Source of the DNA: a virus
Virus record (IMG/VR): IMGVR_UViG_3300036790_000204
Coordinates: 1-42,102 of that record
Direction: 5' to 3' (one strand)
DNA length: 42,102 nt
Shown: positions 1 to 7,548 of the stretch, piece by piece
How positions within the stretch are numbered: the stretch's first letter is position 1
Layout of the letters: each line of letters begins with the position of its first letter
Notes under the pieces: model-generated
The model's input: only the letters and a program-made list of their open reading frames with translations
Databases searched by the model: none
Told to the model about the DNA's origin: nothing
Translations under genes and position numbers: made by a program

Positions 1-262
1 CCGCGTAAGCGGCCCGGTAGTCGCCCGCCTTCAGGGCGGCGATCACGTCGGCGTTCGGCGCGCCCCTCGGCGCGGGGCGCCGCCAGTCCGCCTCCGCCGG
101 GGTCACGCACACCGGCCGCCAGCCGAACTGGCGGAGGGCGGCGATGAACTCGGCGGCGAACGGCTCCGCGTCGGGGCCGAGCGGGTTTACGTCCCCGTGC
201 TCCCTGCGGAGGCGGTGGACGAGGGCGGACACCGCGCGGCGGTCTTCCTCCTGGTCGGTCAC
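1..262 (-). CDS. Hypothetical protein, 3' end outside window
   Basis: The frame is open from GTG at 262 leftwards off the window, giving at least 87 residues starting VTDQEEDRRAV. The GTG sits in a GTGA overlap with the stop of the gene at 259-879, which decides the start and argues for coupled translation as the next gene of the leftward early operon. The visible part is acidic and helical (FIAALRQFGWRP near the middle) with no catalytic motif I recognise. Function unknown. Confidence 0.6.
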   Translation of the reverse strand, partial: MTDQEEDRRAVSALVHRLRREHGDVNPLGPDAEPFAAEFIAALRQFGWRPVCVTPAEADWRRPAPRGAPNADVIAALKAGDYRAAYA

Positions 263-879
263 GATCGCCCCGCCTCCCAGATCCGGCGCATGGTCGCGCA
301 GTCCGGGCACGGAACGTACTTGTCGATGTCCAGGTTGTGGACGTACCGGCTGCTCTTGCCGCACCGGCCGCACCACGGCGGAGTCCGCTCGGCCTCGCGC
401 TCGGCCTCAAGCCGGGCGTAGTTCGCGCTGGTTTGCGAGACGGCCCGCAGCAGTCCGGCGAGGCGGGTCGCGGTCAGCGGCAGCGCCTCGCGTCTCGGCG
501 CCGCCTTGACGACGGCCAGCGACACGCCCCGCATCGCCAGCAGCCCCCAGTCCTCGGGAAGCTCCCCGGCCTTGACGATCGCGGCGTCGTGCACCACCAC
601 CCACCAGTGGTTCACGTAGGGGATGAACTCGGCCGCCTTCTCGGGCTCTTTCAGCTCGCGCAGCCAGTCGGAGCGGCTGACCTTGATCTCGTGCCCGTGC
701 AGCGCCAGCCCCTTGCTCGGCCACAGGTCCATCGCGACGAAATCGGCGGTCCGGCGCGCGTCGAAGCCGGCGGCCGAGCGGACCTGCGCGGCCACGGCGA
801 ACCGCTGGCCATTGCCGCCCCGGAAGCCGTAGCGGTCGCGCAGGGCGGCCGAAAGGTCGGCCTCGGTCATCGCGGTCAC
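259..879 (-). CDS. PD-(D/E)XK nuclease-like phage protein with C-terminal zinc ribbon
   Basis: A 206-residue protein. The N-terminal half carries a pattern I associate with a small phage family of the PD-(D/E)XK fold: an acidic residue in FVAMDLWPS followed by the E-x-K strand HGHEIKVSRSDWLREL, then a hydrophobic core (VNHWWVVVHDA) and the GLLAM segment. The C-terminus has CGRCG and CPDC pairs, a probable zinc ribbon. GTG at 879 overlaps the upstream TGA (GTGA), so I prefer it to the ATG nine bases later. It lies in the early DNA-metabolism operon with Rad52-like and exonuclease genes, so a nucleic-acid-processing role fits. Nuclease activity is inferred from one motif only. Confidence 0.65.
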   Translation of the reverse strand: MTAMTEADLSAALRDRYGFRGGNGQRFAVAAQVRSAAGFDARRTADFVAMDLWPSKGLALHGHEIKVSRSDWLRELKEPEKAAEFIPYVNHWWVVVHDAAIVKAGELPEDWGLLAMRGVSLAVVKAAPRREALPLTATRLAGLLRAVSQTSANYARLEAEREAERTPPWCGRCGKSSRYVHNLDIDKYVPCPDCATMRRIWEAGRS

Positions 880-1349
880 CGCCCCCGCCTCGCCTTCAGC
901 GCCTCGGCGAGCAGCCGCCGGTTCCGGTTGTCCCACGCCCGCAGCTCGCGGGCGAGGATCTCCCTGTTGCGCGCCGCCTCGGCCGGGGTCACCGGGTCGT
1001 ACCAGGGTTGGGGCACCCGGACTTCAACCCCGCGGTCGACCGCGTTGGCTACGCACACCGGGCACGGGTCTTCGCCGAGCGCCTCGTGCAGTCTCAGGGC
1101 GAGGATGGTCCCGCATCCGTTGCGCATGACCCGGCAGCCGCGGATCTTGGGAAGGGCGAAGTCTGGGAGCTTCCCCCTCCGGACGCCGGGCCGCTGGCAC
1201 TGCGAGGCGGCCAGTCTCCGGGCGTTGCGGGCTAGCGCCTGGTCGAGCGTGTTGCGGGGCACGCCGAGCCGCTCGGCGGCCTGCGTCCGGGTCAGCCCGT
1301 ACGACTCGAGCTCGGCCGCCTGGGCGACGAGCACGGCAGCGGCGGTCAT
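876..1349 (-). CDS. Small helix-turn-helix and cysteine-rich protein
   Basis: A 157-residue protein starting at an ATG in an ATGA overlap with the upstream gene. Residues about 15-45 (YGLTRTQAAERLGVPRNTLD) look like a helix-turn-helix. The middle holds scattered cysteines (SQCQRP, GCRV, GCGT, PCPVCV) that could bind zinc. The C-terminal third is charged and helical. I recognise no named family. A DNA-binding accessory protein of the early operon is the simplest reading. Confidence 0.6.
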   Translation of the reverse strand: MTAAAVLVAQAAELESYGLTRTQAAERLGVPRNTLDQALARNARRLAASQCQRPGVRRGKLPDFALPKIRGCRVMRNGCGTILALRLHEALGEDPCPVCVANAVDRGVEVRVPQPWYDPVTPAEAARNREILARELRAWDNRNRRLLAEALKARRGR

Positions 1350-2341
1350 GCGAGCCTCACATTCGTGGGGTGGCAGTTGGGGCAGCGGGCCGGGTTGTCG
1401 CCGTCACGGCCGAGCTGGCGGGTGTACTCGTCGCACTCGCCGCACCAGTCCGGCACGTCGGCACTCGCGTTGAGCAGGTCGGCTAGCAGCAGGTTGTAGA
1501 CATCGCGCTCGGCTTTGATCGCCTTGATGACGTAGGCGGGGCGATGGTGAACCGGGTTGCCGCCCTTGGCCGCCCGGGCGAGAACCACGGCGATCACCGA
1601 GCGGGATTCGTCGTCGGTCACGGGCCTGCCGGACCGTTCGGCGAGCAACTCTGCGACTTGGGTTATCAGTCCGTCGTCATCGGTCTCGCGCGCGCCTGCG
1701 TCAGCTACCTGCAGATGATTGATAACCCCAGCTGTAAGAGATCTCCCTATCTCCTTCCCCATCCCCGGGGGGTTCGCGATGGGTTCCGCTGAGCTATCGG
1801 CGACCGCTCGCGAACCCCCCGCGAAGTCGTCCGGAACCCTTCGCGAACCCTTAACGAACCCTTCGGGAACGGTCTCGGAACCCTTCCCGAAGGGTTCAAG
1901 CGAGACGAGCAGCTCAGCCGCGATACGCCGGCACTCGGCGTTCGCCCGAGTCAGGTCGAGACGCCGCACCTCGAGCAGCAGGGCACCTTTGAGCCGTTCA
2001 GACGCGCAAGCGACCGCAGCCGCCGCGCCGGCCTTGAAAACGTTCGGCTGACGCCACACATCGTCGCGGCGCATCAGCGACCGCACCAGCAACTCGCCCG
2101 TCTCCTCGTCGGCGAGGACATAGCGAGTCGCCTCGAGTTCGGCCACGCGGGCGCCGACGTCGGGTGCCTTGACGGCGAGCGCCCGCGCCCATCTCGGCGG
2201 ACGGAGCGGGATCACGCCAGCCTGGTCTAGATCAGACTGCGAGAGCAGGAACAGGTACATCAGCCGGGCATTTTCGGAAAGCGCCCGGAAGTCCTCGTCA
2301 TCCCAGATGCAGGCCAGCACGCGCCCGTAGCTGCGTGGCAT
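1346..2341 (-). CDS. Replisome-organiser-like winged-helix protein with zinc ribbon
   Basis: A 331-residue protein starting MPRSYGRVLACIW. The first ~110 residues (DDEDFRALSENARLMYLFLLSQSDLDQAGVIP and following) resemble the N-terminal winged-helix domain of phage replisome organiser or DnaD-like proteins. Residues ~165-215 are a Gly/Ser/Pro-rich linker with repeated EPFGKGS/GFVKGS-like units. The C-terminus has CGEC and CPNC pairs. An in-frame upstream start would add 37 low-complexity residues lying within the HNH gene, so ATG 2341 is preferred, although it still overlaps that gene by 82 bases. Probable role: recruiting host replication proteins to the phage origin (inferred). Confidence 0.65.
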   Translation of the reverse strand: MPRSYGRVLACIWDDEDFRALSENARLMYLFLLSQSDLDQAGVIPLRPPRWARALAVKAPDVGARVAELEATRYVLADEETGELLVRSLMRRDDVWRQPNVFKAGAAAAVACASERLKGALLLEVRRLDLTRANAECRRIAAELLVSLEPFGKGSETVPEGFVKGSRRVPDDFAGGSRAVADSSAEPIANPPGMGKEIGRSLTAGVINHLQVADAGARETDDDGLITQVAELLAERSGRPVTDDESRSVIAVVLARAAKGGNPVHHRPAYVIKAIKAERDVYNLLLADLLNASADVPDWCGECDEYTRQLGRDGDNPARCPNCHPTNVRLA

Positions 2342-2952
2342 AACACCGGCTCGCTCTGCAAGACACCGGAAGCGAAATCGTCGTCGTTGGCGGCGACGCA
2401 CCGTGCGGCGTCCTGCTGTATCTCGGCGAGCTTGCGCCACGCGACCCCGCACATGTAGCGGAACTTCTCGCTGCCAACGACCTGCTTGCGTCCCATGGCG
2501 AGGTCGACGCAGTCCTCAAGAATGGCCAGCGGCAGCCCGGCAGCGACAAGCTGGTCCACGGTCAGACCCCAGTCGGAGGGGCGTGGTACCGTGCCGCCCC
2601 CGTCGTTGAAGGTCCACGCGTCCCACCACTTGGCGAACTGGTAACGGCCGGCCGCGCGCGCGTCGAGGTCGGCGAGTGCCCGGTCGGCTGCGGATCGCAT
2701 AGCACGCGCCCATCGCACGGCGTCGTCGTCGACATCGGCGATAAGCGGGGCGTCGGGGCTGCTCGAGGTCTTCCCGCTGTTGCAGGCGGCGCACGCGGCT
2801 ACCAGGTTTGACGGATCATCGGTACCGCCGAGCGCCTTCGGCACCACGTGGTCGACAGCCAGCTCGACGCCGGGTGCCTTGGCCCCGCAGTACCGGCAGG
2901 CGTATCCGTCCCTGCGCAGCACCTCGTAGCGGAGCCGTTTCGAGATTGCCAA
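2260..2952 (-). CDS. HNH endonuclease
   Basis: A 230-residue protein with a canonical N-terminal HNH module: LRRDGYACRYCGAK (first Cys pair), ELAVDHVVPKALGG (the catalytic DH), PSNLVAACAACNSGKT (Asn and second Cys pair). After residue ~70 comes a helical domain of unknown role. The start is TTG, preceded by a GGGGG Shine-Dalgarno-like stretch. The last 82 bases overlap the next gene's start, so the C-terminal tail may be dispensable. It is the first leftward gene after the operator region at 3039-3119. Phage HNH proteins act as packaging-associated nicking enzymes or as homing enzymes; the sequence does not say which. Confidence 0.85.
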   Translation of the reverse strand: MAISKRLRYEVLRRDGYACRYCGAKAPGVELAVDHVVPKALGGTDDPSNLVAACAACNSGKTSSSPDAPLIADVDDDAVRWARAMRSAADRALADLDARAAGRYQFAKWWDAWTFNDGGGTVPRPSDWGLTVDQLVAAGLPLAILEDCVDLAMGRKQVVGSEKFRYMCGVAWRKLAEIQQDAARCVAANDDDFASGVLQSEPVLCHAATGACWPASGMTRTSGRFPKMPG

Positions 2953-3038
2953 CGCGCTGCCCCCGTTCCGATCATCTGTTCAAGCCCCCGCTTGCTGACT
3001 GCCGTCGCTCGCGACCAGCTGTCACGCGCGGCTCACAA

Positions 3039-3119
3039 TGCCACATTGACTAGGCATCGTCAAATAGGCCACACTGATTAGGCCATACGGTAAACTCAGG
3101 AAGGCCACATCCGTGTGGC
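3039..3119. promoter_or_regulatory. Operator-like triple repeat between divergent genes
   Basis: The divergent 160-base gap holds three copies of a GCCACA-type element: GCCACATTGACTAGGCAT at 3040-3056 and GGCCACACTGATTAGGCCAT at 3068-3087, direct repeats 29 bases apart, then a perfect palindrome GCCACA-TCCG-TGTGGC at 3104-3119. The palindrome covers the Shine-Dalgarno region and start of the rightward regulator gene, as expected for autoregulation. A TTGACT at 3046-3051 could be a -35 element, but no convincing -10 stands out. Confidence 0.5.
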
Positions 3120-3421
3120 ATCATGAGCACGTGGAACCGGAGCCCGAATTGACCGAGCTGGACGAAGCGCTTGCCGACACGCGGCCCGACGCCGACGAGC
3201 GTCGCCTGATGCGCGTCGCCGCAGCGCTCTACGTGGCCGTCCGGGTGCGCGGGCACCGACAGGTCGACCTCGTGAAGCGCACTGGGATGAGCAGGGAAAC
3301 GATCCGCCGTCACGTCGAAGACGAGCGCATCCGGCGCGGCGAGATCGAGCCCACGGCGCGGTACCTCCGCGACCAAGCGCGGAAGGCCGAGCCTAAGAAG
3401 CGCAGCACCCGCAACGGCTGA
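3113..3421 (+). CDS. Small helix-turn-helix regulator
   Basis: A 102-residue protein with an HTH at residues ~50-75 (RQVDLVKRTGMSRETIRRHVED) and a basic tail (KAEPKKRSTRNG), matching a small DNA-binding regulator. GTG at 3113 follows AGGAAGG by eight bases, so I chose it over GTG 3131, which has no comparable ribosome site. It is the only rightward gene inside the leftward early block and faces an operator-like palindrome overlapping its own start, so it probably controls itself and the HNH-led operon. It ends three bases before the convergent stop at 3424. Confidence 0.65.
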   Translation: MWHHEHVEPEPELTELDEALADTRPDADERRLMRVAAALYVAVRVRGHRQVDLVKRTGMSRETIRRHVEDERIRRGEIEPTARYLRDQARKAEPKKRSTRNG

Positions 3422-3423
3422 TC

Positions 3424-3534
3424 TCACCCCCGCCACCTGCCCACCGCCTCTCCCAAGAGCGAGCAGGCAAGCAAGACGGCGCACAGCGCCGAGGGGATCA
3501 GGACGGCAAGCGGGGGACCGAGCATCGCACTCAC
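3424..3534 (-). CDS. 36-residue membrane peptide
   Basis: GTG at 3534 is in a GTGA overlap with the upstream membrane-protein gene, and the frame closes at TGA 3424. The product is one hydrophobic helix (LAVLIPSALCAVLLACSLLG) followed by a short basic tail (GRWRG). The coupling supports translation. Single-helix peptides of this kind occur in phage early operons; a holin or antiholin role cannot be told from sequence. Confidence 0.5.
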   Translation of the reverse strand: MSAMLGPPLAVLIPSALCAVLLACSLLGEAVGRWRG

Positions 3535-3809
3535 CGGCGCCACCGCCGGATCCTGCGGCCGATCGGCCCGCGCCACCGCCCGGCAACCCGCACCGCGATC
3601 AGCGCGCCGAGCATGACCAGCGCCACACCGGCGCCCAACCGGTCGCCCCTAGTGAAGAGGCAGCCCATGGCCAGCGCCAGCGCCAGATCGCGGAGCGGGA
3701 ACGCCCAGCCGCGCAACCGCCTTCCGAGAACGCCGAGCAGCGCCAGGAAGCCGACGGCGGCAACCGCGAACGCCGAGCACTCAAGCGCCGTGGCCACGGT
3801 CACCGTCAC
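3531..3809 (-). CDS. Small membrane protein, two to three helices
   Basis: A 92-residue protein starting at GTG 3809 in a GTGA overlap. Hydrophobic segments lie at residues ~6-28 (LECSAFAVAAVGFLALLGVL), ~38-52 (LRDLALALAMGCLF) and ~60-75 (GVALVMLGALIAV), with arginine-rich loops and a very basic tail (RRIRRWRR) that should face the cytoplasm. No family recognised. It is coupled to the 36-residue membrane peptide downstream, so the two may work together in the envelope. Confidence 0.6.
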   Translation of the reverse strand: MTVTVATALECSAFAVAAVGFLALLGVLGRRLRGWAFPLRDLALALAMGCLFTRGDRLGAGVALVMLGALIAVRVAGRWRGPIGRRIRRWRR

Positions 3810-4297
3810 CCCGCGCCTCCGAACAGGACAAGCTGAACCGGCTTCCCGCCGACCGCCTTAACCTGCGTGACGGCCTCGACCCGGTACGACGTCTGGTGAG
3901 CCAGCGTCGCGCCGCAGCTGAGATAGTCCCCGGGCTTGAGCCGGTGGTGAAACACTGGCTCGCACCCGCACGCCATGCGCGTGGCGTACATCGGCTGCCC
4001 GTCCGCCCAGTGGCGGAAGTCGGGGCACCCGCAGTCGCAGGGCCGCAGATTGGCGGCCAGCCCGGCGAGAATAGGCCCTGGCGCGGCGACGTGGCGGCCA
4101 GAGGAGTGCCGGCAGGCGCAGACTTCCCCGGCTTCGGCCGCCGTGGCGAACGGCATCAGCCCGCAGACCTCAAGCAGCCCGGGTCCGACCGTGGTGTCGT
4201 GCACCCACGGATACGTTCCGTCCGCTTCGGGGCCGTCGGCCAGCCAGATGAAGACGCCCCGGTCGTGTGGGCACATTCCCCTGGTGCAGACGCTCAC
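3806..4297 (-). CDS. Conserved-looking cysteine-rich protein of unknown function
   Basis: A 163-residue protein. GTG at 4297 makes a GTGA overlap with the methylase remnant upstream; the longer open frame would add arginine-rich shadow sequence. The first part reads like a ligand or RNA-binding domain (GVFIWLADGPEADGTYPWVHDTTVG), followed by Cys/His-rich stretches (VCACRHSSGRH, RPCDCGCPDFRHW, MACGCEPVFHH) that probably bind metal, and a beta-rich C-terminus (GDYLSCGATL, VQLVLFGG). I do not recognise the family. Confidence 0.55.
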   Translation of the reverse strand: MSVCTRGMCPHDRGVFIWLADGPEADGTYPWVHDTTVGPGLLEVCGLMPFATAAEAGEVCACRHSSGRHVAAPGPILAGLAANLRPCDCGCPDFRHWADGQPMYATRMACGCEPVFHHRLKPGDYLSCGATLAHQTSYRVEAVTQVKAVGGKPVQLVLFGGAG

Positions 4298-4434
4298 GCC
4301 GCACCTCGAGCCGCCGCGCGCGCTCGAGCAGCTGCGCGCGGATGAACTCCAGCGACGTCGTAGCCGGCCAGGTGGTATCCCCACCCTGCGCCCCCGGCGT
4401 TGCAGAACAAGTCGAGCAGCCGCGGGCGCCTCAT
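4294..4434 (-). pseudogene. Truncated cytosine-C5 methyltransferase (46-residue remnant)
   Basis: ATG at 4434 overlaps the stop of the full-length methyltransferase (ATGA). The product begins RPRLLDLFCNAGGAGWGY and continues HLAGYDVAGV, which is motif I (LDLFCxxGG, SAM binding) and the next helix of a cytosine-C5 methyltransferase. After ~31 residues it turns into an Ala/Arg run and stops at TGA 4294. No catalytic Pro-Cys motif remains. The remnant keeps coupled starts at both ends (ATGA before, GTGA after), so it may survive as a relay for translation. It cannot be an active methylase. Confidence 0.6.
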
Positions 4435-6143
4435 GCGAGCACGGCCGCAACCGCGTTGCCGAGCCAGTGGGCGACATTAGCGCTCACCGCGTTCCCCGCC
4501 TGCATAGTCTGCTCGCCCTGGTTGCCCGTCACTATGTAGGAGTCGGGGAACCGCTGGGCGCGCAGGTGCTCGCGGGGCTTCAGCATCCGGAACCGGCAGT
4601 CCGCGACGTCCGGGTTATCGGGCTGCACCAGCCCGGCCGACTCGCGAGTTGCCAGCGTGTGCAGCGGCCCGGCGGTCGTCGTCGCGCGCCCGCGCCGGTA
4701 GGGAACCACCAAGGCGTGATGGTCCTGCGCGGTAATCGGGCTGACCGGCTGGTCGACCCGCGAGACATTCCGCTCCGGGGTGAGGTAGCCGCCGTAGTTC
4801 TTCAGCAGGAACGAGTCCGGCACGGTCAGCCCGTGATGCGCACCGGAAGTCGCCACTGTCGACAGAGGCTCGTCAACGCCCTGGGCTACCTGCCTGTTGC
4901 GCAAGACGGCGAAGAACGGCGGCACGGTCAGCCCGTGGTTGCGGCCGGTGGTCATCGTCGCCAGGGCGTCGCCCGCGACCTCGGTGGGGGCGTTCTTCGG
5001 TCCGCGCAGCATCGTGACGAACGGCTGAGTGACAAGCGCGTCGGTGTCACGCGTGACGCGGGTCCGGAACGGCTCGCTGGTGCGAGTCCCCGGCTGGTCG
5101 TGGTTCGCGCCCCCCACCGGGAGCACCATCCCGCCCGATACCGCCAGCGCCTCAGCCGGAGTGCCGGTCCGCGCGTTCAGGGGCCTTTCCACCGGCCATG
5201 CCCGCACATAACCCGAACCGGGCCGCTCGTAGGTGTTTCCGCCAACCGCGACCGTGACCGGCTGGGCGAACATCGTCAGCCCCGCGCGGACGCGCCGGAT
5301 CGTCGCCGGGGCGAGCCCTTCCGGCTTGGCCTTGGTTTTTGGCCGGTCGCCGATCCGCGTCCCGAGGTCGCTCCAGTCGATCGCCGACGCGGCGGGCAGC
5401 ACGAGCGGCTCGGCGGCCGAGTGCCCGCAGGCGGTGTTGCTGCAGCAGTACACGTACTGCTGCCCGTACTTGCCGATCTTTCGTGCGCCCGGCTTTTTCC
5501 ACGCTTGGAACGACTCGACCACGGCCTCGCACTTGAAGCACCACGCCAGCGGCCTGGGCGAGACGTCCGGCAGGGCGATGCCCTTGCGGGTGAACACGAT
5601 GTAGAGCCGGTCGCGCCACTGCGGGGCGTGCGGGTTACCGTCGCCGCCGACGTGCGCCGACGACACGCTGACGAACTGGTGGTTGTAGCCGAGCAGGATC
5701 ATGCCGCCGAGCCACCAGTCGAACAGCTCCCAGTCGGCCGCCTCGGTGACGTTCTCGATGATGACCGCCTTATAGCGGTGCACCTCGGTCGCCCTGATCA
5801 CGTCGTGGAATGTCGCACGGGTCCGCTCGAGGCCTGCCTTCGGCACGTGGCCGGACTCCTCGAGCAGGTCAAGCTGACCGGGTGCCCGTCGCGCGCGCCC
5901 CCCGGCGGGCGAGATCTCTGTGCAGATCGGCGACGCCCACAGAATGTCGGTGCGTGGCAGGCGCCGCATGTCGTAGTTGCTGACGTCCGCGCAAAGGTGC
6001 TCGGCGTCGCGGAAGTTCGCCGAGTGCGTCTCGATCGCGCGTTCCCAGTGGTTGGCGGCGAGTTTCAGCTCGAGGCCGGCCTCGGTCAGCCCGATCGACG
6101 AGCCTCCCGCCCCGCAGAACACGTCGGTATAGGTGAGGCTCAT
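4431..6143 (-). CDS. DNA (cytosine-5-)-methyltransferase
   Basis: A 570-residue protein. Motif I is TDVFCGAGGSS at residues 6-16; the catalytic motif IV is SPICTE with Cys74; motif VI is IIENVTE (~128-134); motif VIII-like QWRDRLYIVF follows at ~175; motif X is QAGNAVSANVAHWLG near the C-terminus. It transfers a methyl group from SAM to C5 of cytosine, probably shielding phage DNA from host restriction. A CFKC...CCSNTACG cluster (~residues 205-245) may bind zinc. Residues ~300-520 contain about six imperfect repeats of the form PL-x-T-x-x-T-x3-HGL-x-VP, which enlarge the target-recognition region well beyond a minimal enzyme. Coupled at both ends. Confidence 0.9.
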   Translation of the reverse strand: MSLTYTDVFCGAGGSSIGLTEAGLELKLAANHWERAIETHSANFRDAEHLCADVSNYDMRRLPRTDILWASPICTEISPAGGRARRAPGQLDLLEESGHVPKAGLERTRATFHDVIRATEVHRYKAVIIENVTEAADWELFDWWLGGMILLGYNHQFVSVSSAHVGGDGNPHAPQWRDRLYIVFTRKGIALPDVSPRPLAWCFKCEAVVESFQAWKKPGARKIGKYGQQYVYCCSNTACGHSAAEPLVLPAASAIDWSDLGTRIGDRPKTKAKPEGLAPATIRRVRAGLTMFAQPVTVAVGGNTYERPGSGYVRAWPVERPLNARTGTPAEALAVSGGMVLPVGGANHDQPGTRTSEPFRTRVTRDTDALVTQPFVTMLRGPKNAPTEVAGDALATMTTGRNHGLTVPPFFAVLRNRQVAQGVDEPLSTVATSGAHHGLTVPDSFLLKNYGGYLTPERNVSRVDQPVSPITAQDHHALVVPYRRGRATTTAGPLHTLATRESAGLVQPDNPDVADCRFRMLKPREHLRAQRFPDSYIVTGNQGEQTMQAGNAVSANVAHWLGNAVAAVLA

Positions 6144-6517
6144 GCCGCGTCTCCAATTGGCGCTGATTCTGAGATGACGATGCGGAGGCGCCCCATCGGG
6201 CGTGTGGCGGCCGAGATCTCCCCGGTCACCGTGAGCAGATCCGCCCGGCTGGCGATCACGTGGGCGACGTACAGGCCCTTGGCGATCTCCGGGGCGACCG
6301 CGGCGGCGATCTGCTCGCCGGACCAGTCAGGCCAGCTGCTCGGCGGCGCGTAGACGACGTGCGCTGTGACAGAGCCGAGCAGGGGAACGCCGGCGTTCTT
6401 CGCCCCGCAGAACACGGCGGCCGCGACGGATCGCGGGCCTAGGCCGGCCGGAAGGTCGAACGTCCACGGGCCGGCCGCGGGGCACGGCCGCGGCGCGGGC
6501 TGCGTGCGGGCGGTCAC
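6140..6517 (-). CDS. Hypothetical protein
   Basis: A 125-residue protein from GTG 6517 (GTGA overlap with the upstream gene), ending in an ATGA overlap with the methyltransferase start. It has a proline-rich N-terminus and alternating hydrophobic strands (SVTAHVVYAPP, LYVAHVIASRADLLTVTGEIS, GRLRIVIS) suggesting a small beta-rich fold. No motif recognised. Its position directly ahead of the methyltransferase suggests a partner or a neighbouring accessory gene. Confidence 0.55.
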   Translation of the reverse strand: MTARTQPAPRPCPAAGPWTFDLPAGLGPRSVAAAVFCGAKNAGVPLLGSVTAHVVYAPPSSWPDWSGEQIAAAVAPEIAKGLYVAHVIASRADLLTVTGEISAATRPMGRLRIVISESAPIGDAA

Positions 6518-7548
6518 CGGCCCGGCCTTTCCTGATCGTTTCGGGCCGGGCCGTCCGCAAGCCCCTCAACTTGGGACGGCCCGGCGGCGCGCACATCGGC
6601 AAGGGGAACCTCAGCCCCGTGCGCGCCAGCCCCCGAACCAGGCCCCTCAACCTGGCCGGGGGAGTCAGTGGAATCGGTGCGCTCGTTCAGGTAGGCGCGG
6701 GCGATCTTGAGTCCGGGGTCGTTGTCGCCGCCGGTCGCTTCCGCAACGAACGCGGCCTCAAGCGGGCTGAGCGACTCGTAGTAGGCGGCGCTCTCGTCGA
6801 GCAGGTCCGCGACAGCTAGCGCCACCATCGGGTGCCATGAGGCAATGTGGACCGCGATCGCCTCCGGCATCGGGCCGGCGAAGAAATGCGGGGAATGCCA
6901 GTCCTCTTCTTGGTCGTGCTCGTACACCGCGTGCGTCACGAACGCGTCGCCGGTCGGCTCGTACTGCCCGTCGGCCATCTCGGTGCCGCCGTCGCCGAAC
7001 GGGTACGGGGCACCGGGAACCTCCCGCGGCTCGGGGAACTCCCGCCATTTCGTGTTGGCGACGGTCCCCCACGGGAACCACTGGCCGCGGCCGTCCTCGG
7101 TCAGGCTCATCGCCGCTTCGGCCTGCTCGCGCATCTGCTTGGCCGCCCGCCTCAGCAGGGCGGCGGGGGTCTCGGGCTCGGTCATGGTGTTCTCCGGTAG
7201 GTCGAATAGCGGCTCCATCTGCGCGGCGAGCTCGGCCGCGCGTGTGGCCTGCCTGGTCTGCGCGTGGTGGTCGCGGTCGTAGTGGAGGTGACAGCCCTGG
7301 CACATCGCGCGAAGGTTGTCGGGGTCGCAGTTCTCGGGCGTGTGATCGAGATGCGCGGTTGTCAGCACGACATTGCTGCCGGTCCCGTACGCAGGCTGGC
7401 CGTGGACATTCGGGCAGCGGCCCTCGTGCGTGCCGCGACCGCACTCGCCGAGGCACTCGCATCGCCAGCCGGCGCGCTCCTTGATGGCAAGCGAGATCGC
7501 CGGCCAATCCGGCGGGTACCTGCGCTTCTCGGACTCGCGGATCGGCAT
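6514..7548 (-). CDS. HNH domain fused to an actinophage conserved domain
   Basis: A 344-residue protein starting MPIRESEKRRYPPDWPA at ATG 7548, which shares one base with the previous stop. Residues ~1-110 are an HNH module: RAGWRCECLGECG, VLTTAHLDHTPENCDPDNL (catalytic His/Asp), MCQGCHLHYD. From residue ~122 (MTEPETPAALLRRAAKQ) a second domain begins, with the patterns FVTHAVYEHD, AIAVHIASWHP and MVALAVADLLDESA typical of a common actinophage protein of unknown function. An internal ATG at 7185, preceded by GGAG six bases upstream, marks the junction, so a shorter second product may also be made. The C-terminal ~50 residues are a Gly/Ala/Pro-rich tail. Confidence 0.75.
   Translation of the reverse strand: MPIRESEKRRYPPDWPAISLAIKERAGWRCECLGECGRGTHEGRCPNVHGQPAYGTGSNVVLTTAHLDHTPENCDPDNLRAMCQGCHLHYDRDHHAQTRQATRAAELAAQMEPLFDLPENTMTEPETPAALLRRAAKQMREQAEAAMSLTEDGRGQWFPWGTVANTKWREFPEPREVPGAPYPFGDGGTEMADGQYEPTGDAFVTHAVYEHDQEEDWHSPHFFAGPMPEAIAVHIASWHPMVALAVADLLDESAAYYESLSPLEAAFVAEATGGDNDPGLKIARAYLNERTDSTDSPGQVEGPGSGAGAHGAEVPLADVRAAGPSQVEGLADGPARNDQERPGR

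Noticed and set aside
3975-6353. A 792-codon rightward open frame opposite the cytosine methyltransferase
   Set aside because: It is Pro/Arg/His-rich with no recognisable domain and lies antisense to a gene with all methyltransferase motifs. Long antisense frames are expected at this GC.
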